Shown: positions 9,069-17,421 of the stretch, one piece after another
Position numbering within the stretch: the stretch's first letter is position 1
Layout of the letters: each line of letters starts with the position of its first letter
Assembly (NCBI GenBank): GCA_001799195.1
Contig: MGSU01000247.1
Span: forward strand, 1-37,967
Direction: 5' to 3'
DNA length: 37,967 bases
Source: Deltaproteobacteria bacterium RIFOXYA12_FULL_61_11
GTDB taxonomy: Bacteria; Bdellovibrionota_F; JAHFAK01; YA12-FULL-61-11
Position numbers and translations under genes: made by a program
Notes under the pieces: generated by a model
Seen by the model: only the letters and a program-made list of their open reading frames with translations
What the model was told of the DNA's origin: nothing
Databases searched by the model: none

Positions 9069-9102
9069 CCGGCTGGTGCTACCTCGAGGGCTCACCGACC
9101 GG
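9069..9102. terminator. possible terminator between converging operons
   Basis: Imperfect inverted repeat CCGGCTGGTG / CACCGACCGG (two central mismatches) in the gap between converging genes; no poly-T tract. Confidence 0.25.
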
Positions 9103-9115
9103 ACGACCATCGCGC

Positions 9116-10096
9116 TCACAGGTCCACCAGATGGAACGCACCCAGATCATCGTTGAACTCCGTATTCGGGTTCACGTCACGAGCGAACTGCCCGTTCGTG
9201 ACGAAGACTTTCATTGACGGCCCGTTGGTGTCCACGACCACGCAGTTCGCCTGGTTGTTCGTGATGTAGCACAGCTCCCTGCTCGTCCACGCGCTGTATG
9301 CCAAGTGCTCGCTCCTCGCGTTGCCGAAGAGAGTCAGCCGAGGATTGACGACATCCAGGAAATCGCAACAACGCCCGGACTTCCGCCCGTGGTGCGGGGC
9401 AACGAGGATGTCTACGTTCTCGACATCCTTGCGGTGAGCATCGAGGACATGCTCCCAGGTGCCGTCGTGTGAGTCTCCCGCCAATAGGATTCGCCCCGCC
9501 TCCGATCGATAGAGGACTACGTATGAGGCGTCGTTGTAGTCATCCTCGACCAGATCCTTCGTCGGAGCCAAGACATGGAGACCGTCGCCTCCACCCTTAC
9601 CATCCTCGTTCCGGTTGTAGAACTGGCCGTGCGCGCCGGTGTAAAGGACGAGTCGCTTGGGGCTGGTTGTCGAATCGCGATCACGGATGTCCTTGTAGAA
9701 GAGCCAGTCCTCTTCCCGGTACGGTGCGCCCTCTCCGAATTCGATCTCCTTCGCGTTGTTCGTGTCCCAGAAGTTGACCGGGGCGAATTGCTCGAACAGG
9801 GCATAGATGCCGTCCATGTGGTCCATGTCAGGGTGGGTGAGGATGAACCTGAAGATGCTGGCTACTCCGAGGCCCCGAAGATACTCGATTGGGTTGACCG
9901 GATTTCTCTTCTGCGCGTAGTTGCCACCGGCTTTCTCCTTGTCCACCAGCGCCTTGGCCAAGGCCTCCTTTACGAGTCTCTCCGCGATCGATTCGACCGA
10001 CGCGTTGCACACGTCGACGACGGTGGTGTGACCTGAAGGATGCTGGATGATGGAGCAAGCGCCGTCGATGACGTTCAGGAAGTGGAAGATGCCCAT
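9116..10096 (-). CDS. MBL-fold (ComEC/Rec2-type) hydrolase
   Basis: 326 aa; HPDMDHMDG metal-binding motif, LLAGDSHDGTWE, ILVAPHHGRKSG. Confidence 0.85.
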   Translation of the reverse strand: MGIFHFLNVIDGACSIIQHPSGHTTVVDVCNASVESIAERLVKEALAKALVDKEKAGGNYAQKRNPVNPIEYLRGLGVASIFRFILTHPDMDHMDGIYALFEQFAPVNFWDTNNAKEIEFGEGAPYREEDWLFYKDIRDRDSTTSPKRLVLYTGAHGQFYNRNEDGKGGGDGLHVLAPTKDLVEDDYNDASYVVLYRSEAGRILLAGDSHDGTWEHVLDAHRKDVENVDILVAPHHGRKSGRCCDFLDVVNPRLTLFGNARSEHLAYSAWTSRELCYITNNQANCVVVDTNGPSMKVFVTNGQFARDVNPNTEFNDDLGAFHLVDL

Positions 10097-10122
10097 CGCT
10101 TGAATGCTCCCCGGCGGCTCCG

Positions 10123-10860
10123 TTAGATGTGATACCAGCGCCCGTCGACACGTAGGCGCTCCCGCCGGTCTTCGTAGTCAGGCAAGATCGTGCCGAGGAG
10201 TTTCCAGAACGCGGCCGAGTGGTCGCGCACCTCAAGGTGGCACACCTCATGCGCAACGACGTAGTCGACCAGGGACATCGGGGCCATGATGATGCGCCAG
10301 TTGAAACGCAGTTCTCCTTTGCTGCTGCAGCTCCCCCAGCGCTTCTCCTGGTTGCGGATTAACGTGGGTGGGCGCTCAACCCCTGCTCGTGTCGCGTACA
10401 GAGCGACGCGCTCGGGCAAGCGCCGCCCCGCCTGCTTGCGGTACCATGCAGTCACCGCGCTCTTGACGTGTTCCCAGCGCTGGTCAGCGTCCATCACCCG
10501 CCCGACCTGCACCACCAGGAAAGCGCCTCGAAGCGCGGCCTGGGGCTTCGCGATCCCCGGAAACCGCTCGATCTTCAATCGGTAGTGCCTCCCAAGATAC
10601 GCGCAGCTCTCACCACTCACGAACTCCATCGGCGGCGGCGCTGGACCGATCTCCTCGAACTCCAGTCTCCGCTGCAGAATCCAAGGCCCCTTCGACCGAA
10701 CCACGGCTTGCAGCCTATTGGCAGGTGTATCAGTCGGTGCCTTGAGAACGACCTCACTTGCGTCCACGGCAACGGTCACCGTATGGCGCCGGTGGCTTCG
10801 TTCGACGCGATAGTCGATGAGCGATGTGCCGAAGGCGACTTGGCCATGCTCCTGGGTCAT
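10123..10860 (-). CDS. DUF45/YgjP-like M48-type metallopeptidase
   Basis: 245 aa; HExxH as VVAHEVCHLEVRDHSAAFWKLLGTILPDYEDRRERL; RWGSCSSKGELRFNWRIIMAP. ATGA overlap with the stop of hsdR. Confidence 0.88.
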   Translation of the reverse strand: MTQEHGQVAFGTSLIDYRVERSHRRHTVTVAVDASEVVLKAPTDTPANRLQAVVRSKGPWILQRRLEFEEIGPAPPPMEFVSGESCAYLGRHYRLKIERFPGIAKPQAALRGAFLVVQVGRVMDADQRWEHVKSAVTAWYRKQAGRRLPERVALYATRAGVERPPTLIRNQEKRWGSCSSKGELRFNWRIIMAPMSLVDYVVAHEVCHLEVRDHSAAFWKLLGTILPDYEDRRERLRVDGRWYHI

Positions 10861-13853
10861 CGCGTCAGCCTCACGCGGGCGAGGTCCATCAATTTCGCGG
10901 TTAGAGCCTCTAGTTGCTCGCGGGGGTACCCAGCCCCACGGAGGTTGCGCTTTACTGCCTGTCGCATCCGGCGCTGGACGTCTTCCTTGTGGACCCAGTC
11001 GATGACTGCGAGATCCTGAAGATCAGCGAGGATCTGTGCCGCCTGGTCACGGCGCCCGCCATCGACAACCACGTCGGCGCTGGCGTTGGTGCCGCTGTCG
11101 CTCGCGATGCCGCCATCGGCAGTGCCCAGGAGTTCGTAGATGGCGAAGCCGGCTTCGTCGAGACCGACAGCCTGTGCCGTTGCGTGTACGTTCTTCATGT
11201 CGCGCACGACGTCGCCGAGGAGGCGTAGCTGCTCGGCAGCGCCGACGCGCGCCTGGCGGCGTTCCTCGATGATTTGCGCCAGGCGTTCCTGCAGACTCCC
11301 GTAGAAGACCGGGTTCTCGTCCATCCGAACATGGATCTCGTGGCGGATCGCGTGCTCCATCTCGCTCGCCCGAGCCTCATCCGAGCCGAGCTTCTTCATC
11401 TCGTCCTCGAACTCCGGTGCGAGGATCGAGACCGGCTCGAGGAGTTGTTCGACGCCGCCCGCCGCGATGTGTTCCTCGATGAGCGCCCGGACCTTTGCGC
11501 GGCACCCAGTCAGGTCGAATCGCGAGTCCCGAAAGCGCACCCGCGCTGCGTTGCGCACCTTGCCGAGCCACTTGAGGTCGGCCATGAATGGGAGTGCGGC
11601 GGGGTCGGGTAGGAGCATGTCCATGGCTTGGGCGAAGCGCCGAAAGGCCAGCTCGTACTCGGCGCGGGCGTCCTCTGGTTCCAGGATGCGGATGCAGCCC
11701 TCCACGTCGTCCCGCCCAATGCGAGAGAAGAAGCGCATGGCTGTGCGGTGGTACGACTCCAGCCGGGGGAGGAGGTCCGCCTTCGGTCGCATGGCGCCCT
11801 GGACGTCGGACGGCGCGAAGACGCTGAGCGCTTGCTCCAGGTATAGCGCTACGCCCCAATAGTCGACGACCAGCCCGTAGTCCTTGCCCTCAGCGGTCCG
11901 ATTCACACGCGCGATGGCTTGCAGGAGGGTATGCTCCCGCAGCGGCGCATCCAGGTACATCACCTGCTCGACGGGAGCATCGAAGCCGGTGATCAGCATG
12001 TCGCAGACGACAAGGATCGCGAGAGGGTCCTCCGGATCTTTGAAGCGTCCGATGAGCTTGCGCTGATCCTCCTTGGTCGTGCGCCATCTCGCCAGTCGCT
12101 CTGGGTCGTTGTGCGTGGACGACATGATCAGCGCCGATTCCGGCGCGCTGAGGCGATCCAGCGTTTCCTTGTAGGTCACGGCGACGTCGCGGCTGCATGC
12201 GACGACTTGCGCCTTGAACCCGTTGGGATGGATGAACTTCTCGAAGTGGTCGATGATGTCGAGGCAGACAGCCTCGATCCGTCTCGGCGCGGCGGCGACT
12301 GCTTCCTGGGTCGCGAAACGCTGTTTGATTGTTTCTCGCTCCTCATCAGAGCGGTCCCTAAAGATACGTTCGAAGACGGCATCAAGCGACTCACCCTCAA
12401 TGCGCTCAGGCGATTGCCGCATCTCGTAGAAAATAGGTACCGTCGCCCCATCCTGAACGGCCTGCTCAATCGTGTACTTGTGGATGTAGTCACCGAAAAC
12501 CTGCAGCGTGCTCCGGTCCTTCTTGTCGATCGGCGTGCCGGTGAATCCGAGGAAGCACGCGTTGGGTAGCGCCCGGCGCATGTTGGCGGCGAGGCTCCGA
12601 TACTGCGTCCGATGGGCCTCGTCGACCATCACGAAGACGTTCTCCGCGGTGTTGAGCACCGGGTGCCCCTCTGTCGCGGCCTCCTGAAACTTCTGCACGG
12701 TCGTCATCACCGTCTGGCCACCTCCTCGGTTCAGCAGCTCCCGCAGATGCCTCACGTTCCTGGCTTGCACCGGGTTGGGGAATCCGCAGCGCTGAAAGGT
12801 GCCGGTGATCTGGTTATCGAGGTCCTTGCGGTCGGTGACCACGATGAGCGTCGGGTTTGCCGCGATGCCGAGGCGCCGCAACTTCACGGCCAGAAACACC
12901 ATCGTGAGGGACTTGCCCGAGCCCTGCGTATGCCATACGATTCCGCCGCGCAACGTCGGCCTCTTGGCCTTTCGGATGCGTTCGATGGCGCCATTGACGG
13001 CGATGAACTGCGGAAAGCGGGCGAGCTTCTTGTAGGTTCGTGCCCCGTCGACCTCGAACACGATGAAGTTCTGCACGAGGTCGAGGAGCGTTCCCTTGTT
13101 CAGGAGACCCCAAAGGAGCACGTCCTGCGGTGTCGGGACGCGCCCAAGCGTCGCCCCGAGCTGGTCCAGCGTCAGAGGATGCGGGACCTTCCACTCGCTC
13201 CAGTTGCGCGCCGGCGTACCGATCGTGCCGTACTTTGCAGCCTGGCCGCAGGTTCCGATGAGGATCTGCGCTGCGTGGAAGAGACGCGGTGCGCCCAGGC
13301 CGCGAAACCGATCGTCAACCTCTTGGTAGCGGAAAAGCTGCTCGATGGCTTTGTCGAGCGGGTCGTTGATGGTGGGGCTCTTGCACTCGATGACGACGAT
13401 CGGGATCCCGTTCACGAAGACGACGATGTCGGGGACCGCGGTCTGCTTGGTGCCCGAGACACGGTACTGCCGGGTGAAGACAAACTCGTTCTTCGTTGGA
13501 TCGTCAAAGTCGATGAAGCGGACTGTCTGGCCGCGTATGCCTTGTCCGAGGTCCTGCTCCAACGAGATGTTGTGGACCAAGGCGGTGTGGACCTGCTCGT
13601 TCGCCTCGATGAGCCCGGTCGCCGCCGCGTGGGTGATGTGGCGGATCGCCTTCCTGACGTTGTCGTCGCTGATCCACGGATTCAGGCGCCGCAGCGCCGC
13701 CTCGAGGCGCTTGACCAGGACGGGCTCCGCGAGGCTCTCGCGCTCGGCATCGAGCACCTCGGCGGGCACGAATTCGTAACCGAGCTCGCGTAGCAGGGCG
13801 TCGGCCGGCTCTTCGGCGAGGTGAACCTCGTCCCATTTGAAATCCAAGGCCAT
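10857..13853 (-). CDS. hsdR: type I restriction endonuclease subunit R
   Basis: 998 aa; nuclease motif TAVPDIVVFVNGIPIVVIECKSP, Walker A HTQGSGKSLTM, DEAHRTQYRS, GFTGTP, MLITGFDAPVEQVMYLDAPLREHTLLQAIARVNR. Confidence 0.96.
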   Translation of the reverse strand: MALDFKWDEVHLAEEPADALLRELGYEFVPAEVLDAERESLAEPVLVKRLEAALRRLNPWISDDNVRKAIRHITHAAATGLIEANEQVHTALVHNISLEQDLGQGIRGQTVRFIDFDDPTKNEFVFTRQYRVSGTKQTAVPDIVVFVNGIPIVVIECKSPTINDPLDKAIEQLFRYQEVDDRFRGLGAPRLFHAAQILIGTCGQAAKYGTIGTPARNWSEWKVPHPLTLDQLGATLGRVPTPQDVLLWGLLNKGTLLDLVQNFIVFEVDGARTYKKLARFPQFIAVNGAIERIRKAKRPTLRGGIVWHTQGSGKSLTMVFLAVKLRRLGIAANPTLIVVTDRKDLDNQITGTFQRCGFPNPVQARNVRHLRELLNRGGGQTVMTTVQKFQEAATEGHPVLNTAENVFVMVDEAHRTQYRSLAANMRRALPNACFLGFTGTPIDKKDRSTLQVFGDYIHKYTIEQAVQDGATVPIFYEMRQSPERIEGESLDAVFERIFRDRSDEERETIKQRFATQEAVAAAPRRIEAVCLDIIDHFEKFIHPNGFKAQVVACSRDVAVTYKETLDRLSAPESALIMSSTHNDPERLARWRTTKEDQRKLIGRFKDPEDPLAILVVCDMLITGFDAPVEQVMYLDAPLREHTLLQAIARVNRTAEGKDYGLVVDYWGVALYLEQALSVFAPSDVQGAMRPKADLLPRLESYHRTAMRFFSRIGRDDVEGCIRILEPEDARAEYELAFRRFAQAMDMLLPDPAALPFMADLKWLGKVRNAARVRFRDSRFDLTGCRAKVRALIEEHIAAGGVEQLLEPVSILAPEFEDEMKKLGSDEARASEMEHAIRHEIHVRMDENPVFYGSLQERLAQIIEERRQARVGAAEQLRLLGDVVRDMKNVHATAQAVGLDEAGFAIYELLGTADGGIASDSGTNASADVVVDGGRRDQAAQILADLQDLAVIDWVHKEDVQRRMRQAVKRNLRGAGYPREQLEALTAKLMDLARVRLTR

Positions 13854-13854
13854 G

Positions 13855-15153
13855 CTACCGCCCCCTTACTGCGCCGCTGGCGCGCGCGCCGTTGGTCTTG
13901 CGCGCGCGGACCCGCACGCGGCCGGACAGCAGCCCCTGGGCGAGGCCCCGCTTGGTCTGGCGAAGCTGCTCGAGGTACCGAACCTCGGCCGTAATACGAA
14001 GGTCGAATGCCTCGCCCACGTCGGCGATGGCAGCCTGCTCGTCCAGCGGCGGTAAGAGAATCTTCAGGCGCTTGAATGCGTGCATGAAGATGTTGCGGAG
14101 TGTGGTGCTCCCGTCGCTGAGGCGCTGCCACTCGCGCTGCATGTGCCGAAACACCTGCTGGAGGTAGCGAGAGTCGAGTTCGGGCTCCGGAACGAACGCC
14201 ACGTAGTCTTGGCTGCACGCCATCGTCGCCGCCAGGCGGCTGCATTTGCCGCGCGATCCGCCGGTCCGGATCAGGAGCACGGATCCGACAGGGAGCATTC
14301 GTGCTGACGAGTTCGCGATGCCGAGCGGGCTGATGCGCCCGTCCGCATCGTTCACCTCGATTTCATTGAGACGATAGGAATCGGGCAGAGACAGCCACGG
14401 GATGTCGCCGTTCCAGTAGTCCGGTTCCTTGCGACTCGGCGTGTGCCCGCTCTCGAGCTTCGCGATCTTCGTTAGCGTCACGAGCTTCCAGTGCAACGGC
14501 ATCCTGTCGACCAACGACGCGATGCGCCCGATGGGCCACGACTCCGGCAGCGGCACGAGCTTCGTCTTGTGCTTCGCGTTCCCCTTGGTGAGCAGCTCGC
14601 GCATCAGCCAGAATTTCGATCGGCGAAGCTCAGCTACGAACTGGTCGGTTCCGTCAATCGCAGCATCTACGGCCGCGAGAGAACGAGAGATGCGCTGCTG
14701 TTCCTCCGTCGGTGGCGTAGTCACGACCGAGGCGAGGAATTCCTCAACCGGGACGCGTTGAGCCTTGCGAGAACCAATGGCCATCCCGCGATAGCGACGG
14801 TAAAAGGCGGGGCGAATCAGTACAGAGAGCAGCCAGGCAGGGTCGACGTCTGGCGCGATATCGAAGCACGGAAGGTCGAGCGTGCTCTCGTATCCATCGA
14901 GTTCTGGAGGGACGAGCCCGAACGCCCCGTTGAGGAAGTCGAGCTTACTGAAGATCAGCTGTCCTTGTCGCCGCTTGTAGTACTTCGTTGCCGAACTTCC
15001 ACCGCGATCGTTGACCTTGGCAACCACCCCCTTGCCGTAGAGTCGCACTGTGAGCTTCTGTGCAACCCCACCAGACGAGCCCGCCAAGCGGCTCTCCTTC
15101 AGAAAGTCGCGAAAGCGAGCCAGCCGCCATCCATCGAGGCCTTCATCGACCAT
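13855..15153 (-). CDS. hsdS: type I restriction-modification specificity subunit S, two target-recognition regions
   Basis: Start at 15153 (MVDEGLDGWRL) overlaps the end of hsdM by 11 bp; conserved-region signatures TPPTEEQQRISRSLAAVDAAI and LLPPLDEQAAIADVGEAFD. Confidence 0.88.
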   Translation of the reverse strand: MVDEGLDGWRLARFRDFLKESRLAGSSGGVAQKLTVRLYGKGVVAKVNDRGGSSATKYYKRRQGQLIFSKLDFLNGAFGLVPPELDGYESTLDLPCFDIAPDVDPAWLLSVLIRPAFYRRYRGMAIGSRKAQRVPVEEFLASVVTTPPTEEQQRISRSLAAVDAAIDGTDQFVAELRRSKFWLMRELLTKGNAKHKTKLVPLPESWPIGRIASLVDRMPLHWKLVTLTKIAKLESGHTPSRKEPDYWNGDIPWLSLPDSYRLNEIEVNDADGRISPLGIANSSARMLPVGSVLLIRTGGSRGKCSRLAATMACSQDYVAFVPEPELDSRYLQQVFRHMQREWQRLSDGSTTLRNIFMHAFKRLKILLPPLDEQAAIADVGEAFDLRITAEVRYLEQLRQTKRGLAQGLLSGRVRVRARKTNGARASGAVRGR

Positions 15154-16657
15154 AGCCGAGCTCCCGCAGCACCTTGTCCATGCGCTTGGCTGCTGCATCG
15201 CGCTCGGCCTCGGCCTTGGCGAGAGCGGCAAGAGCAGCCTCTACGTCAATGGGCTCCTCCGGTTCGAGCGTGTCGACGTACCGGCTGATATTCAGGTTGT
15301 AGTCGTTCTCCTTGACCTCATCGAGGGGAACCACACGAGAGAACCGGTCCTCGTCCTTGTAAGCTCGGAAGGCTTTGACGATACGTTCAACATCCTCCGG
15401 ACGCAGCACGTTCTGGTTGCTGCGGGCCTCGAATCCCTCTGCCGCGTGGATGAACAGGATCCTGCCACGGCGCTTCCTCGGCTTGTCGCGGTTCAGGATC
15501 AGGATTGCTGCCGGGATGCCGGTCCCGTAGAAGAGGTTCTCTGGCAACCCGATGATCGCCTCGAAGAGATCGTCATCGACGAGGCCCTTGCGTATGTCGC
15601 CGTCGCCGCTGCCGCGGAAGAGCACTCCCAGCGGCATCACGACTCCGACCATGCCCTTCGCGCTCAGAGTGGCGACCATGTGCTGCACGAACGCGTAGTC
15701 GCCCATATTCTTGGGTGGCAACCCGTAGTGAAACCGCTGGAATGGATCCTCAGCGGCCATCTCCGCGCCCCATTTGTCGAGGCTGAAGGGCGGATTAGCG
15801 ATCACGCGGTCGTAGAGCATCAGCTCGCCGCCGTGCACTAGCTTCGGCTCTCGAATGGTGTCGCCCTTCTCGATTCGTGCGTCTGGCAGGCCGTGAAGAA
15901 GGAGGTTCATCTTGCAGATGGCCCATGTGCCAAGGTTCTTCTCTTGTCCGTGGAGCGTTATGTCGATGGGATCGGTACCGATCCGGCGGCCCTGCCTGGC
16001 CGCGACGTGCTCGGCGCACTGGATGAGCATGCCGCCAGAGCCGCATGTCGGGTCGCAGATCCGCATCTCCTTGTCAGGGTCGAGGAGCTTCGTTATCAGC
16101 TCTACCACTCGTTGGGGCGTGTAGAACTCGCCGCCCTTCTTCCCAGCATCGTCGGCGAAGCGCTCGATCAGGAACTCGTAGGCGCGCCCGAGCATGTCCG
16201 GCTCTTCGAGGTCGGTATTGCGCAAGCGGATCTGCGCGAAGTGCCCAACCAGCCTGTGCAGGATGCTGTCGCGCTGCTTGCCATCGCCTAGCTTCCGGCT
16301 GTCGTTGAAATCTATGTTGAGGAGCACCCCCTCCAATGTGGGATTCGCCTCCTCAAGCGCGGAGCATGCCTTGTTGAGGGCGTTGCCGATGTCCTTCGTG
16401 AGCTTGCTGATCGCGTCCCAGCGAGCCCGCTTCGGCACGAAGAACTGGTGCTCATCTGGATCGGTCCAGGCGACATCCTCGTCCTCACCTTCGGCAATGA
16501 GGGTTTCAGCCTCCTCCTCGAAGCGATCAGACAGTCGCTTCAGAAAGAGAAAGCCGAAGATGTAGTTCTTGTAGTCGGACGAATCGATAGAGCCGCGCAG
16601 GATGTCGGCGGCGGCCCACAGGTGCCCGTTCAAGCGGGTGCGGGTCAAGATTGACAT
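15143..16657 (-). CDS. hsdM: type I restriction-modification N6-adenine methyltransferase subunit M
   Basis: 504 aa; SAM motif DPTCGSGGMLI, catalytic motif NPPFSLDKWG, N-terminal HsdM bundle (LNGHLWAAADILRGSIDSSDYKNYIFGFLFLKRLSDRF). Confidence 0.96.
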   Translation of the reverse strand: MSILTRTRLNGHLWAAADILRGSIDSSDYKNYIFGFLFLKRLSDRFEEEAETLIAEGEDEDVAWTDPDEHQFFVPKRARWDAISKLTKDIGNALNKACSALEEANPTLEGVLLNIDFNDSRKLGDGKQRDSILHRLVGHFAQIRLRNTDLEEPDMLGRAYEFLIERFADDAGKKGGEFYTPQRVVELITKLLDPDKEMRICDPTCGSGGMLIQCAEHVAARQGRRIGTDPIDITLHGQEKNLGTWAICKMNLLLHGLPDARIEKGDTIREPKLVHGGELMLYDRVIANPPFSLDKWGAEMAAEDPFQRFHYGLPPKNMGDYAFVQHMVATLSAKGMVGVVMPLGVLFRGSGDGDIRKGLVDDDLFEAIIGLPENLFYGTGIPAAILILNRDKPRKRRGRILFIHAAEGFEARSNQNVLRPEDVERIVKAFRAYKDEDRFSRVVPLDEVKENDYNLNISRYVDTLEPEEPIDVEAALAALAKAEAERDAAAKRMDKVLRELGYGR

Positions 16658-17421
16658 GATTTCTCTCCCTCCGATGGAGTGCTGTTCTTCGCGGACTCCT
16701 CGCCCAACGCAACAGCGGCTTCAAAGAAGCTCTCCGCGTAGTAGTGGGCCTTCCTGCGGACATACCGTGGTAGGATGACGGCGAGGGCGAGCGCACATAG
16801 CGCGATGATCGTGGAGGTGAGGGCCCACAGGATCGGGCGGTCGTACCAGACGAAGGCGGACCAGCATCCTGCGAGACTGGCGAGCGCAAAGATGCCCCAC
16901 ACCCAGCGCAGGCCAGCGAGGTTCCGGGCGAAGCCGTAGTCCACGTTGTGGAGGCGCATCCGTTCCGCCTTGGCCGCTTGCCACAAGCGATTACGCAGCG
17001 CCTGCACTGCATCATTGATTACCGCCTTCAACTCGCCTGCATCACCAGCGTCAACCGCCGCCTGGATGTCGAGCCCCAGCATGGACCGGATGGTCCCGTA
17101 CCACCGCTGCTTCTGCTGCGTGGATACAGACTTGTCGTCTGGATGGAGCCACCGGTTCGTCGGTGCGTCGTGCGGCCAGTCCGGCCAGAGCGCCTCCTGC
17201 AACCGGTTTCCGGCCGCTGAGGCGACGTGCGAAAGCGCGACAGCCAGAATCGCTCCGAGTCCGACGCCTGCCGCGACGACTTTCACCCACTCCATCAAGG
17301 GCGCGCCGAACGCCGCTGAGACCGGGAGCAACGGAAGCACGGACAGGACCGCCGGCAGGAAGCGAGCCTTCCTCTCGTAGTGATCGCTGAGGTTCACGTA
17401 ACTGAGCCAGGTCTTCTTCAT
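16645..17421 (-). CDS. predicted four-TM membrane protein
   Basis: Start at 17421 (MKKTWLSYVNL) gives an ATGA overlap with the E2-E1-JAB stop. Four hydrophobic segments: FLPAVLSVLPLLPVSAAFGA; VKVVAAGVGLGAILAVALSHVA; WVWGIFALASLAGCWSAFVWY; ILWALTSTIIALCALALAVIL. 3' end overlaps hsdM by 13 bp. Confidence 0.75.
   Translation of the reverse strand: MKKTWLSYVNLSDHYERKARFLPAVLSVLPLLPVSAAFGAPLMEWVKVVAAGVGLGAILAVALSHVASAAGNRLQEALWPDWPHDAPTNRWLHPDDKSVSTQQKQRWYGTIRSMLGLDIQAAVDAGDAGELKAVINDAVQALRNRLWQAAKAERMRLHNVDYGFARNLAGLRWVWGIFALASLAGCWSAFVWYDRPILWALTSTIIALCALALAVILPRYVRRKAHYYAESFFEAAVALGEESAKNSTPSEGEKSCQS

Noticed and set aside
12612-13793. 393-aa plus-strand ORF
   Set aside because: Antisense to hsdR, which has clear nuclease and helicase motifs.
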